Part shown: piece after piece, positions 1 to 8,845 of the stretch
How positions within the stretch are numbered: position 1 is the first letter of the stretch
Layout: the number at the start of each line of letters is the position of its first letter
Assembly (NCBI GenBank): GCA_963699085.1
Contig: CAVOTH010000001.1
Location: 62,001-126,000 of the forward strand
Source: Bog-756 sp963699085
GTDB lineage: Bacteria; Actinomycetota; Acidimicrobiia; Acidimicrobiales; RAAP-2
Reading direction: 5' to 3'
Length of the DNA: 64,000 nt
Program-made: the position numbers and the translations under genes
The notes under the pieces: generated by a model
The model's database searches: none
What the model was told of the DNA's origin: nothing
What the model saw: the letters and a program-made list of their open reading frames with translations, nothing else

Positions 1-813
1 GTCCACTTCGGCACGAAGTCCGCGAAGATCGAATCGACATCGGCCACGAAGGTCGTCGTGAAGGCACCCGCTGGCAAGAAGACCGTCCAGGTTACGGTCA
101 CCACCGCCAAGGGCACCTCAGCCACGAGCCAGAAATCCAGGTACACCTATCTGGCCGTTCCGGTCGTGTCCAGTCTCTCGCCGGCCACCGGCCCCGAAGG
201 CGGCGGCACAACCGTCGTGATCCACGGTGAACATTTCGCGCACGTGCTCGGTGTCACGTTCGGGACCGCCACGGCCGTCGTGAAGCACATCACCGACACG
301 AAGATCACGGTCACGTCGCCTTCCCACAAGTTGACGAAGAAGAAGGCGCCCGTCCAGGTCCGGGTGCGAACCCTCGGCGGCATCTCGGCCCTCAAGGCGG
401 GCGACAAGTTCACGTACAAGGCTGGAGCACCGACTCCGCCCACTCCGCCCACACCGCCCACACCGCCGACGCCACCGACTCCGACGCCACCCACTCCGAG
501 TTGCGGGTCCTGTGGCTCCTGCGCCTCCTGCTCCTCTTGCAGTTCCTGTGGCTCGTGTGGCTCCTGCGGCTCTTGTAGCTCGTGTGGCTCCTGCGGCTCC
601 TGCGGCGGCTGCGGTGGTTGCGGTGGTTGCGGCGGTTGCGGCGGATGCGCCCTTCCGGAGACGACGAAGTCAGTCCGAAAGGCACGAGCTGGAAACCGCA
701 AGTCGGCAGACAAGCTGTTCGATGCCCGTGGAAAGGGTCTCAGCCCGCTGAGCCGGTCCCGCTCCCGCGGCGCTGGCCTGCGTCCTCTGATCACGGCGTC
801 TCACGACCGCTGA
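1..813 (+). CDS. Secreted-type IPT/TIG-domain protein with Pro-Thr linker and Cys-Gly-Ser-rich tail (5' partial)
   Basis: The reading frame is open from base 1, so the gene starts before the window; the first in-window GTG (58) is probably not its start. The visible protein has the end of one IPT/TIG immunoglobulin-like domain and one complete one (starts near VVSSLSPATGPEGGGT, ends near FTYKAG). A PTPPTPP repeat follows, then about 50 residues made almost only of C, G and S in CGSC/CSSC/CGGC triplets, then a basic tail. IPT domains are typical of extracellular adhesion or carbohydrate-associated proteins. The function of the cysteine tail is unknown. The tail contains LPETT, but no membrane segment follows, so it is not a sortase signal. 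Domain call is firm; cellular role is inference. Confidence 0.75.
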   Translation, partial: VHFGTKSAKIESTSATKVVVKAPAGKKTVQVTVTTAKGTSATSQKSRYTYLAVPVVSSLSPATGPEGGGTTVVIHGEHFAHVLGVTFGTATAVVKHITDTKITVTSPSHKLTKKKAPVQVRVRTLGGISALKAGDKFTYKAGAPTPPTPPTPPTPPTPPTPTPPTPSCGSCGSCASCSSCSSCGSCGSCGSCSSCGSCGSCGGCGGCGGCGGCGGCALPETTKSVRKARAGNRKSADKLFDARGKGLSPLSRSRSRGAGLRPLITASHDR

Positions 814-835
814 GGCCGGCCGTCGGGCCGACACC

Positions 836-1876
836 ATGGAAGCATCCACCGAGGACCTCGGCATCGACGATCTCTCGGATATTCCCTTCGGGTGGCGCCG
901 TCGCGCCACGGTGTTGCTCCTATGCGACACCCCGGTGGTCGAGGTGATCGGCCAGATGACCGAGGACGGGATCTCCGAAGAGGACGCCGCAGCTGCATGC
1001 GCCCGAATCCTCACCGATCCGACGCTGGAGGCCGGCCAGTGGGCCATGGCTCAGCTCGGCAAGCTCGAATCGGTCATGGACGCCCGGCGAAAGATGTCGG
1101 ACCTGCTCGATCCGCAGCCGGAGATCGAACGGCGCAAGGGGCTGAGCCGAAAGAAGTTCCTCGCCGAGTACTACGCCACCAACCGCCCGGTCGTTCTCGA
1201 GGACATCTGTGAGGAGTGGCCGGCGCGTCGGCTGTGGTCGCCGGAATACCTGATGGAGACCATCGGTGACGCCGAAGTGGAGGTCATGACCGACCGGGGC
1301 GAGGGGAACGGCAATGACATCAACCTCGAACAGTTCCGGAGCCGTATGGGATTCGACGAGTACGTCAAGCGGGTGCTCGCCACCGAGTGGAGCAATTCGC
1401 TCTACCTCGTCGCCAACAACAAGCTGATGTCTGAGAAGGTGGCACAGCCACTGTGGAAGGACTTCACCCTCGACAAGCGATACATGAAGGCCGACCGCAA
1501 TCGGACCAGCACGTTCCTGTGGTTCGGACCCGGCGGGACCGTCACTTCCTTGCATCACGACATCATGAACATCATGTTCCATCAACTCGACGGCTGGAAG
1601 CACTTCATCCTCATCTCGCCGCTCGATACCCATCTGGTGGGTAACAACATCGGGGTCTACAGCGACGTGGATCCACTCGACCCCGACATCGAGCGCTTCC
1701 CACGGTTCGCTGAGGCGAGACAGCTCCAGGTGACACTCGGACCGGGAGATGCGTTGTTCGTGCCGGTGGGGTGGTGGCACCACGTGACTGCTCTCGAGAC
1801 AAGCATCAGTCTCTCCTCGACGAGCTTCGCCTTCCCGAACACGTTCGACTGGGTCCACCCGACACTGGTCGCGTAG
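836..1876 (+). CDS. JmjC/cupin-8-like 2-oxoglutarate/Fe(II) dioxygenase
   Basis: This 346-residue protein has a C-terminal JmjC-like (cupin_8) double-stranded beta-helix. The iron-binding HxD is H240-H-D242 (in TSLHHDIMN) and the distal histidine is in GWWHHV (H315/H316). A lysine shortly after the HxD (DGWKHFIL) could bind 2-oxoglutarate. The N-terminal ~100 residues are helical and unassigned. Bacterial members are typically protein or small-molecule hydroxylases; the substrate cannot be told from sequence. It lies 10 bp before a sulfotransferase on the same strand, so the two may be co-transcribed. ATG start at 836 is the first in frame and gives a full-length domain. Confidence 0.8.
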   Translation: MEASTEDLGIDDLSDIPFGWRRRATVLLLCDTPVVEVIGQMTEDGISEEDAAAACARILTDPTLEAGQWAMAQLGKLESVMDARRKMSDLLDPQPEIERRKGLSRKKFLAEYYATNRPVVLEDICEEWPARRLWSPEYLMETIGDAEVEVMTDRGEGNGNDINLEQFRSRMGFDEYVKRVLATEWSNSLYLVANNKLMSEKVAQPLWKDFTLDKRYMKADRNRTSTFLWFGPGGTVTSLHHDIMNIMFHQLDGWKHFILISPLDTHLVGNNIGVYSDVDPLDPDIERFPRFAEARQLQVTLGPGDALFVPVGWWHHVTALETSISLSSTSFAFPNTFDWVHPTLVA

Positions 1877-1886
1877 CGGCACGCGC

Positions 1887-2687
1887 GTGCCGGTCCTGGA
1901 GCCTTCCGCCGTCAAACGCTCATGCATCATCTGCTGCCTCCCGCGGTCCGGCAGTTGGCTACTGGCTGAGGCGCTCAACAACACGACTGTCGTCGGGCAG
2001 CCGGAGGAGTACTTCCGCCCGGACCACACCAAGCTGTGGCAGGGGCGCTGGGGACTAGCGGCGGACGATCCATACCAGCGTTACATCGATGCCGCGCTCG
2101 ACTACTCGACCACGGACAACGGCGTCTTCAGCGTGAAGTTCCACTGGTACCAGATGGCCTGGTTCCTCGAACAGTTACGGGACATGCCTGGAGCTGACCC
2201 CGATGCCAGTGACGCCGAGCTGATCGCCTCCAAGCTCGTCAACCCGGCCTACGTGTACCTCACCCGACGTGACAAGGCCCGCCAAGCCATCTCCTACTGG
2301 CGTGCTGGTCGAACCGACACCTGGTTCGTCACCAAGGAGGGCGACGGAACCTCAGATGGCGGCCCCGGCCTGCCCGACGTGGGCGGGGTCGGACGAGGAA
2401 GCGACGACGAGCCGGACTTCGCGCGCATCCGTTGGCTCGAGCGTCTGCTGATCGAGCACGAGGCCAGTTGGTTGCACTACTTCGAGGCCAGTCGGATCCG
2501 GCCGTTCACCGTCCTCTACGAACACTTCGCGGCGAACTACGCGGCAACCGTCGCCGAAATAGTGCGGTGGCTGGGTGCTTCGCTGCCCGAGGGGCTCGAG
2601 CGACTGGACCCGGGACTCGAAAAACAGGCCGACGAACACACCGAGTCGATTCTCGAACGGTACCTGGAGGTCCGCGACACTCTCTGA
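1887..2687 (+). CDS. Stf0-family sulfotransferase
   Basis: A 266-residue protein carrying the 5'-phosphosulfate loop PRSGSW (residues 19-24) and the 3'-phosphate-binding region around YLTRRDKARQAISYW (about 123-138). These features, plus GQPEEYF near residue 37, match the Stf0 family, whose best-known member makes trehalose-2-sulfate from PAPS in mycobacteria. The acceptor here is unknown. The GTG at 1887 lies 10 bp after the oxygenase stop, which suggests one transcript. No downstream partner on this strand; the next gene is convergent. Confidence 0.85.
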   Translation: MPVLEPSAVKRSCIICCLPRSGSWLLAEALNNTTVVGQPEEYFRPDHTKLWQGRWGLAADDPYQRYIDAALDYSTTDNGVFSVKFHWYQMAWFLEQLRDMPGADPDASDAELIASKLVNPAYVYLTRRDKARQAISYWRAGRTDTWFVTKEGDGTSDGGPGLPDVGGVGRGSDDEPDFARIRWLERLLIEHEASWLHYFEASRIRPFTVLYEHFAANYAATVAEIVRWLGASLPEGLERLDPGLEKQADEHTESILERYLEVRDTL

Positions 2688-2770
2688 CGCCCGACGCGTT
2701 CCCGAGCTTGTCGCGGGCGACGTCGGGGCGATGTCCGGGTCTTCAGCTCGCGGCCCCGCCGATGTCCGGC

Positions 2771-4357
2771 CTACACCTCGGGCTGCTCGTCAGCCATGTC
2801 CCGGAGCTTGTTCTTCAGGAGCTTGTCGAGGGTTCCGAGCGGGAACTCCTCGACCACGTAGACCGCCCGCGGCACTTTGAACTCGGCGAGATTGCCTTTG
2901 CAGGCTTCGATAACCTGCGCTTCGAGCTCGGCGTGTTCTGGTGCGCCGGGGGCGGTGATCACGAAGGCCACGACAACCTGATCGAGCCATTCGTGCTTCT
3001 TGCCCACGATGGCCACTTGGGCCACGCCGGGCACGGTGGCCACGATCTCCTCCACCTCACGAGCCGAGACGTTCTCGCCCCCGACCTTGATGAGGTCCTT
3101 GTCCCGCTCCTGGTAGAAGACGTTTCCGCCGGCCCCCATCTGAACCATGTCGCCCGTCTTGAACCATCCGTCCTCGAACGAGGCCTCGTTGGCCTCGGGG
3201 TTGTCGTAGTACTCGAGGAAGATTTCGATGCCCCGGGTCCCACGCATCCACAGCTCACCGGTCTGCCCCTCGGGACAGAGCTGCCCGGTCTCCTTGTCCA
3301 CCACGGCGATCTCATAGCCCGGGGCGACATGGCCCATCGATCGGAACGGCAACTTCTCGCTCGGCTTCCCGGTGATGGCATGGGACACCAGTTCGGTCAT
3401 GCCGTAGGCGGCATAGACGGCGATCCCGAACATCTTGTCGAGATCGGGCATGATCAGCCCGAAGACGCCCACCCGGAGCTCTGTCTCCGGTCGGTCGGCC
3501 TGGGCCAGCGTTCCCATGACGAACGGCATGAGTGAGATGTGGGTGATCCGGTGACGGGCCACCACGTCCCAGAAGCGACTGGTCGACCACTTCGGGGTGA
3601 GGACGACAGTGGCACCGACGCCCAGGACCGGAAAGAACGTCCAGCTCTGGGCGTTGACGTGGAAGAACGGAAGATAGACGAGATAGCGGTCGTCGGCCCC
3701 GAGGTCGATGTTGCGCGGGCCGAGCCGACTGGCCCACACGGCATTGGCGTGGGTATGCACAACGGCTTTGGGCTTATTGGTGGTGCCCGAGGTGAACATG
3801 ATGCCGAACGGAAGCATCGGTTCCGCGGGCCGGCCCGGCCACGCCGCGGCGTCGCCGAACAGGTCGTCGAACCTACCGAGCGTGAGCCCGGACAAGTCCG
3901 CCTGTGCCTGTTCGCCGGAATCATCGTCGGTCACGGCGATCCATTGCAGCGACGGACCCGCCTCGATCACCATCGACGCGAATTTCGGCTGGGTGATAGC
4001 CGCCACGCACTGGGCCTTGTCGATGAAGTACGTGAGCTCGGCTCCCACCGACTTGGTATTGGTCGTCACACCTACGGCACCGACGGTGGCGCAGGCCAAC
4101 CATGCCAGGACCAGCTCGGGACAGTTGTCGGCATGGATGAGCACCTTGTCGCCTTTGGCGATGCCCCGGCTCACCAGACCGGCCGCCAGGCGCTGGGTGT
4201 CCTCGAGCAACTGGGCGTAGGTCCACTGGCGGCCCTCGGAGTTCGGCGGATCCCAGACCAGAACCGGATGGTCCGGGCGGTGCTCCGCCCAGTGGGCGAG
4301 TAGCCAGGGGATGTCCTGGTCATGCATCTGGAATTCCTGGAGTGCGGCGTCGTTCAT
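2771..4357 (-). CDS. AMP-dependent acyl-CoA synthetase/ligase
   Basis: ANL-superfamily adenylating enzyme that would form an acyl-AMP and then an acyl-CoA thioester. Visible motifs: FTSGTTNKPK (about 188-197, phosphate loop), AYGMTE (about 317), GELWMRG, WFKTGD, ERDKDLIKVGGENVS (hinge) and the C-terminal LGTLDKLLKNKLR containing the catalytic lysine. The start at 4357 (MNDAAL...) gives about 528 residues, the usual family length; an upstream in-frame ATG at 4459 would add 34 residues without similarity and overlap the next gene. Overall it resembles the crotonobetaine/carnitine- or fatty-acyl-CoA ligase group; substrate unknown. Confidence 0.85.
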   Translation of the reverse strand: MNDAALQEFQMHDQDIPWLLAHWAEHRPDHPVLVWDPPNSEGRQWTYAQLLEDTQRLAAGLVSRGIAKGDKVLIHADNCPELVLAWLACATVGAVGVTTNTKSVGAELTYFIDKAQCVAAITQPKFASMVIEAGPSLQWIAVTDDDSGEQAQADLSGLTLGRFDDLFGDAAAWPGRPAEPMLPFGIMFTSGTTNKPKAVVHTHANAVWASRLGPRNIDLGADDRYLVYLPFFHVNAQSWTFFPVLGVGATVVLTPKWSTSRFWDVVARHRITHISLMPFVMGTLAQADRPETELRVGVFGLIMPDLDKMFGIAVYAAYGMTELVSHAITGKPSEKLPFRSMGHVAPGYEIAVVDKETGQLCPEGQTGELWMRGTRGIEIFLEYYDNPEANEASFEDGWFKTGDMVQMGAGGNVFYQERDKDLIKVGGENVSAREVEEIVATVPGVAQVAIVGKKHEWLDQVVVAFVITAPGAPEHAELEAQVIEACKGNLAEFKVPRAVYVVEEFPLGTLDKLLKNKLRDMADEQPEV

Positions 4358-4427
4358 GACGCCAGTATGTCCGAACACCGAGGCGGTCGAACAGCGAACG
4401 GGATTCGGTCGGCGGCTCGAGCAGCCC

Positions 4428-5429
4428 TCAGATTGGGAGATACCCGCAGGCTTCACCATGGGGAGTATCCAGGTAGATCTTGGATTCCGGGGCCCCGCAG
4501 AACCGCCCGTGGCTCCACCGGATCTCTATGTGTCCCACGGTCTCCCGGCTCACACCGGTGTCATTGTCAGTGAAGTGCGCCCGCCATTCGACCTGGGGCT
4601 GTCCGGCACTCGCCGGATCGACCTCGAGACCGCCGAACGCGAACCGGCGGCGGAAATCCCAAGGGGTCAGGACGCGGAGCCGGGCCGGCCCGGACGGTTG
4701 ACGTCCGAGGATGAAGTACGGGGCGCTGTGGATACGGAGGAGCCTCCAGTAGAACCGCTCACGATCCCGCTTGGTGGCCAGTGTCCGATTGATGAGTTCG
4801 GCGCTCCTGGCACTCACGGCACCGACGAACTCGGATACCTCAGGCGCGAGGGCAGCCGGCCAGCGACGAGCCAGCCGGTCCTTCAAGACGTCGCGTTGAC
4901 TGCGGGTGAGCTCCGCCGGCAAGGAGGGAAAGCCGTCGAGGTCGAGGTGTCGGATCGAAGCTGCATAGAGGCTGGCCAACTCGACCGGAGCGATCTCCTC
5001 GTACCAGTCGTGGCCGCCGAGGTCAGGATTGCGAAGTGCCGATCGGAACAGCGCGGCAGGTGACGGATTGAGGAGGACCTTTGACAAGTTCTTGCAGCTG
5101 ACCATGAAGACCCCGTCGATGCGCAGATCGGCAGGGAGCGGATCATCCTCCGGCGACTGGTGCGGGCCTTTCCACTCGATGGTCTGTGGCGGTCGGCGCC
5201 TCAGGCCGAGGTCGGACTCGTAGAAGTAGCGCCCGTCCTCGAACGCATCGAGGAACTCTCGTGAGCAGGCGCCGGTGGCCCACCACTCCCGGAGCGACTC
5301 CCAATCGACAGGGTCCACCCCGACCAGTTCAGCGGGTGCGCCTCCCTCGAAGACGGTCTGCAGGTCGATCCTCGGGATCATCCCGAGCCCGGTCCCGATC
5401 TCCGTGACAAGGGTGAGTTGGCGGCTCAT
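4428..5429 (-). CDS. Uncharacterised protein coupled to a DNA methyltransferase; candidate restriction endonuclease
   Basis: A 333-residue soluble protein I do not recognise as a named family. Its start (ATG 5429) overlaps by ATGA the restored stop of the upstream DNA methyltransferase, so the two are translationally coupled, which is how type II restriction pairs are often built. Residues D105...S-C-K113 (in RIDGVFMVSCKN) resemble the end of a PD-(D/E)xK nuclease core with the acidic residue replaced by Ser, as in some type II enzymes; D65 and E71 upstream could contribute. A restriction endonuclease role is inferred mainly from context. It could instead be a specificity or anti-phage partner of the methylase. 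Confidence 0.5.
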   Translation of the reverse strand: MSRQLTLVTEIGTGLGMIPRIDLQTVFEGGAPAELVGVDPVDWESLREWWATGACSREFLDAFEDGRYFYESDLGLRRRPPQTIEWKGPHQSPEDDPLPADLRIDGVFMVSCKNLSKVLLNPSPAALFRSALRNPDLGGHDWYEEIAPVELASLYAASIRHLDLDGFPSLPAELTRSQRDVLKDRLARRWPAALAPEVSEFVGAVSARSAELINRTLATKRDRERFYWRLLRIHSAPYFILGRQPSGPARLRVLTPWDFRRRFAFGGLEVDPASAGQPQVEWRAHFTDNDTGVSRETVGHIEIRWSHGRFCGAPESKIYLDTPHGEACGYLPI

Positions 5430-6404
5430 CCCTGGTCGAGCAGCTCCTCAGCCTCTACGGCGACCCGGGACTGCGCCGAGCGCGATGTACGTCGAGTCGG
5501 TGTCATAGCCGACGTAGTGGCGACTGGACCGCAGGGCCGCCACCGCAGTAGTGCCGGCCCCGACGAAGGGATCGAGGATCAGGTCACTCTTGTACGAGTA
5601 CAGCTCGATCAACCGGCGGGGCAGCTCCACCGGAAATGGTGCCGGGTGTCCGACCCTCTTGGCCGATTCAGGTCGGATCCTCCACGTGTCGAGCGTCGCC
5701 TCGTGGAACTCCTCCTTGGAGATGGTGTTCTCGTGCGGCAAGCCGAGCTGGGCTCGCCTCTTCCGATCGACGGCTCGATCCAGTCGGAGTTTGCTGGCGA
5801 TGATCACCCGCTCGCTGACATCTCGCAGAACGGGATTCGACGCAGACATGTACGAGCCCCAGGCACACGACCCCGATGCCCCCTCTGCTTTGACCCAGAG
5901 GATCTCGCCCCGCATCAGGAAGCCGAGATCATCCTGGAGAATCGTCGTGACATCGGCACTCAGTGATCGGTAGGGCTTGCGGCCCAGGTTTGCCACATTG
6001 ACGGCGATACGTCCCCCCGGCTCGAGCACCCGCCAGCATTCTGCGAACACATCGCGCAACATGAGGAGGTAGTCGATGTAGCTCGACGGCACTCCTCCCT
6101 GGCCGAGCTCGGTCTCGTACTCCTTGCCGGCGTAGTAGGGCGGTGATGTCACGACGAGCGCCACCGAGTCGTCGTTCACGGCCGACATGTCTCGGGAGTC
6201 GCCGGTGAGCAGTTGGTCAACCACGTCAGGAGCGGAGGGGACACCCGTCGAGTCCTGCTGCATCGGCGCGAACCGACTGTAGAAATCGGTGGCATCGTGG
6301 CCCTCCCGTTTCGAGACTCCGAACGTGGAGGTCTTCGTCGACGTCCCACGCCGACGACTGGCTCCCACTGGCCCTGCGGGGATCGTCACCTGGTCATGAG
6401 TCAC
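5426..6404 (-). CDS. Type II site-specific DNA methyltransferase (beta-class, N4-C or N6-A), with apparent +1 frameshift near its 3' end
   Basis: Contains motif IV TSPPYY (about residues 86-91) and, near the C-terminus, motif I DPFVGAGTT (about 278-286) and YVGYDTD, an order typical of beta-class amino-methyltransferases; TSPPY favours N4-cytosine methylation but does not prove it. As read, the frame ends at 5448 with an unrelated GAVPGRRRG tail. Removing one base from the CC at about 5474-5477 gives ALAQSRVAVEAEELLDQG and a stop at 5426 that overlaps the next start by ATGA, so the true gene end is 5426. I chose GTG 6404 because AGAAGGG lies about 8 bases upstream; ATG 6263 is the latest possible start. 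Confidence 0.75.
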
Positions 6405-6685
6405 GTCGAGTGCCCTTCTGGTCACGCTTGAACCTAGCCTCCCGTGGTCGGAGTAGACCCTGATGGGAGCCATCAGCCATCGCTTCTGGGTGGTGATCGG
6501 CCCCTTCGCCGGTCGGGACCTCCGTTGCCCGGGCCGGCGCCCTTCGGCTTGGGTCGCCAATGTAGTTTCAGGCTGTATCGCCGGACCCGTGGAGAGCACT
6601 GGTGCTCCGGGTGCGCACCTGTGGGGGCCGGGCCTCCCACTATTCCGGGTGGATTCGCCGGATAGTGCCTCCCTAGACTCCTCCC
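6405..6685. other. Divergent intergenic region
   Basis: Separates the minus-strand methyltransferase pair from the plus-strand ssuD-remnant/FMN reductase pair. It must hold both promoters. I see no convincing hexamers, hairpin or open frame with coding character. Confidence 0.4.
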
Positions 6686-6787
6686 ATGAGCACCCCCGTC
6701 CATTGGTTCCTGCCCACCATCGGCGACAACCGGGACGTCGTGGGGGTCCCTGACCGCGGCGACGCACTGACCGACGCACCTTCATGA
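6686..6787 (+). pseudogene. Remnant of alkanesulfonate monooxygenase ssuD (N-terminal peptide only)
   Basis: A 33-residue frame beginning MSTPVHWFLPTIGDN, which closely matches the start of SsuD-type LLM flavin monooxygenases (for example the FWFLPTHGD start), but it stops after RGDALTDAPS. About 350 residues of the enzyme are missing, consistent with an internal deletion. The stop TGA overlaps the ATG of the FMN reductase gene (ATGA at 6784-6787), preserving the ssuD-ssuE type coupling. It may now act only as a leader that delivers ribosomes to the reductase gene. Confidence 0.5.
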
Positions 6788-7305
6788 CCGAAGTTACCGG
6801 TCCCGGATCCTTGGTGGGGGTGAGCAGCGGTGATTCGGCGACGTCGAAGACGAGGGCCTTGGCCGCGGCGGCGTTGGAAATCGGGGGCGGGGGTCTCCTC
6901 ATCGACCTCATCGACCTTCCTGCTGACGCGCTCCTCGGGCGTCGCCAGGATGACGCAGTGGACGAGGCGGTGTCGGCTGCATCATCGGCTTCGGTACTGG
7001 TGCTCGCCACGCCCATCTACCGGGCCACGTTCAATGGTTCGCTGAAGGCGTTCCTCGACCGCTTCGGCGCAGATTCCCTGGCCGGCACGGCGGTCGTTCT
7101 CGCCGCCACCGCCGGCGGCCCCACCCACTACCTCAGCCTGGACACCGGCGGTCGGTCGGTCGTCGCCAGCCTCGGTGGGTGGACGGTCCCCACCGTCGTG
7201 TACGCCACCGGCGCGGACTTCCACGACGGCCGACCCTCGAAGGGCATCATCGACACCCTGCAGACCGCGCTGGCCGAGGCCTGGTCGGTGGGCGGCGCGA
7301 CCTGA
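6784..7305 (+). CDS. NADPH-dependent FMN reductase (SsuE-like)
   Basis: A 173-residue flavodoxin-fold protein. GVSSGDSATSKTRALA near the N-terminus is the FMN phosphate-binding loop, and LVLATPIYRATFNGSLKAFLDRF (split here as LVLATPIYR and NGSLKAFLDRF) is the signature of NADPH:FMN reductases. The family supplies reduced flavin to a two-component monooxygenase. The usual partner, ssuD, is present only as a 33-codon remnant just upstream, so this reductase either serves another oxygenase or is a leftover. Start ATG overlaps the remnant's stop. Confidence 0.8.
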   Translation: MTEVTGPGSLVGVSSGDSATSKTRALAAAALEIGGGGLLIDLIDLPADALLGRRQDDAVDEAVSAASSASVLVLATPIYRATFNGSLKAFLDRFGADSLAGTAVVLAATAGGPTHYLSLDTGGRSVVASLGGWTVPTVVYATGADFHDGRPSKGIIDTLQTALAEAWSVGGAT

Positions 7306-7636
7306 GTCCGCCGTAGCCCCGGATCGGGTTCGGGTTCGGTGACCTGACCTCTCCCGATCGGGGTGCTCATGCACCTCTCCTGTCCTGGTCAGCGGCGTGT
7401 TCTCCCACCGCCTGGCTGCCAGCTACCGGCCCCCGAAGAACCGCGCCTGGTCCAAATCTGGGCAGCGAGCCGACGTGGTCATTTTGGTGCGTAGAGTGGG
7501 GAGGCGGTGACGGAGTGCACTGGGAAGTCCGGCAGCCAACGAACGAGTGCCGCCGGGTGAAGGTCCCGGTCGTCTGACGTCCGTTTGACAATCACCGGGC
7601 CGACCGACCGGATCCGGACACAGGAGTGTGCTGGCC
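7306..7636. other. Intergenic region, 331 bp
   Basis: No coding frame with family similarity. A TTTGACA element near 7587 could be a -35 box for the gene at 7637, but I cannot define a good -10. Nothing else seen. Confidence 0.35.
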
Positions 7637-8107
7637 ATGACCGGTGATCGTGAGTTGACCCCCTACGAACTCGAGGTCGCCGAGGCATTGACGGCTCGCC
7701 ACGACTCTGCGGTGCACCTGAAGGGTGTCCTCGCCGAGATCGTCAGCACCTACGACAACGATCTGACTGACATCATGGACGGTCGGTCCCTGGACATCCT
7801 CCTCCTGCCGACCGCCGGTCAGATCCGTCGGACTGTGAGCGAGGCCGTGACCGTATTCGAGGCCGCCCGACACCGCTACCGACTGGCACTTGTCGCCGTG
7901 GGCTTGGATCACAACCTCACCGCCCGCCAGATCGGAGATTCATTCGCCTTCTCACGCCAGTTGGCCAGCCGGTACCTGAAGGAAGCCCGGGCCAAGTGGC
8001 CGGAGCTGGAGGCCGATGCCCTGGACGAGTCCCGCGAAGCTGTCGAGCACATGCATGACCGCGATTCACGCGCCGTCGCCGCCGATCCCGGGGGATGGGG
8101 CCGCTGA
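7637..8107 (+). CDS. Hypothetical protein with a helix-turn-helix-like segment
   Basis: A 156-residue soluble, mostly helical protein, not recognised as a named family. Residues around LTARQIGDSFAFSRQLASRYL resemble a helix-turn-helix of the sigma-4/LuxR sort, so DNA binding is possible (split: LTARQIGDSF, FSRQLASRYL). I chose ATG 7637 because AGGAG at 7622-7626 sits 10 bases upstream; the in-frame GTG 7628 is too close to that site. It is followed by a separate amidotransferase gene after 57 bp. No function assigned. Confidence 0.6.
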   Translation: MTGDRELTPYELEVAEALTARHDSAVHLKGVLAEIVSTYDNDLTDIMDGRSLDILLLPTAGQIRRTVSEAVTVFEAARHRYRLALVAVGLDHNLTARQIGDSFAFSRQLASRYLKEARAKWPELEADALDESREAVEHMHDRDSRAVAADPGGWGR

Positions 8108-8164
8108 CTGACGGTCTCGCCCGGTTGTTGGCCGGTTCGCCGACTGCGTGCAGGATGGGGCACC

Positions 8165-8845
8165 ATGCCCGATCGAGTCGCCTTCCTCCAACACAGTTCC
8201 TCCGATGTCCCGGGGCTTCTCGGGACGTTCGCCGTCGAGTTCGGCCTTGACGTCACCATCCACCGTCCCGACCACGGGCCCGATGCCCTTCCCAGGCCCG
8301 GCGCCTTCGACTTCCTGGTGGTGATGGGATCGATCGAGTCGGTCTACGACACGAGCGTCAAGTGGATCGCTGCTGAACGGGCGGCCGTGACCACGGCCGT
8401 CCACCGAGGGGTGCCGGTGCTCGGTGTCTGTTTCGGCGCCCAATTGCTCGCCGAGGTGCTCGGTGGAACGGTGAGCCGTGCGCCGCACTCTGAGCTCGGC
8501 TGGGGCACCATCCGAACCGACGATCCGGGACAGTTCGGGCCCGGCCCGTGGCTCAACTGGCACCACGACACCATCACCTGTCCGCCATCGGCCGTGGCGC
8601 TGGCCCATACCGACGCCGCACTCCAGGCGTTCGTCGATGGAATCCACTCCGGAGTGCAATTCCATCCCGAGGTGACGATCGATGTCGTCAACGGTTGGAT
8701 CGACGATGCCCGCGACCGGGACGAGGTACCCGATGAGGAGGTCCGGACCCTGCTGTCAGGGTTCGACCAACGGGGCCACGGACCGGAACGTCAGGCGCGT
8801 GACCTCTTCGAGGGGTTCCTGGCCCGTGCCGGTCGTCCATCCTGA
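8165..8845 (+). CDS. Class I glutamine amidotransferase (GMP-synthase-like domain protein)
   Basis: A 226-residue stand-alone GATase-1 domain. The nucleophilic elbow is GVCFGAQ with Cys89, and the His-Glu of the triad is in VQFHPEV. The family hydrolyses glutamine to feed ammonia to a partner synthase, but stand-alone versions of this GuaA-like type have varied or unknown substrates (some act on gamma-glutamyl compounds). No synthetase partner is adjacent. Start ATG 8165 is well supported by the PDRVAFLQH beta-strand start typical of the group. Confidence 0.8.
   Translation: MPDRVAFLQHSSSDVPGLLGTFAVEFGLDVTIHRPDHGPDALPRPGAFDFLVVMGSIESVYDTSVKWIAAERAAVTTAVHRGVPVLGVCFGAQLLAEVLGGTVSRAPHSELGWGTIRTDDPGQFGPGPWLNWHHDTITCPPSAVALAHTDAALQAFVDGIHSGVQFHPEVTIDVVNGWIDDARDRDEVPDEEVRTLLSGFDQRGHGPERQARDLFEGFLARAGRPS

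Noticed and set aside
430..660. CRISPR-like or satellite array in the 5' gene
   Set aside because: The short repeats follow codons (Pro-Thr, Cys-Gly-Ser) within an open frame and have no spacers.
650..665. LPETT sequence in the first gene as a sortase anchor
   Set aside because: The motif lacks the final Gly, and no membrane helix follows.
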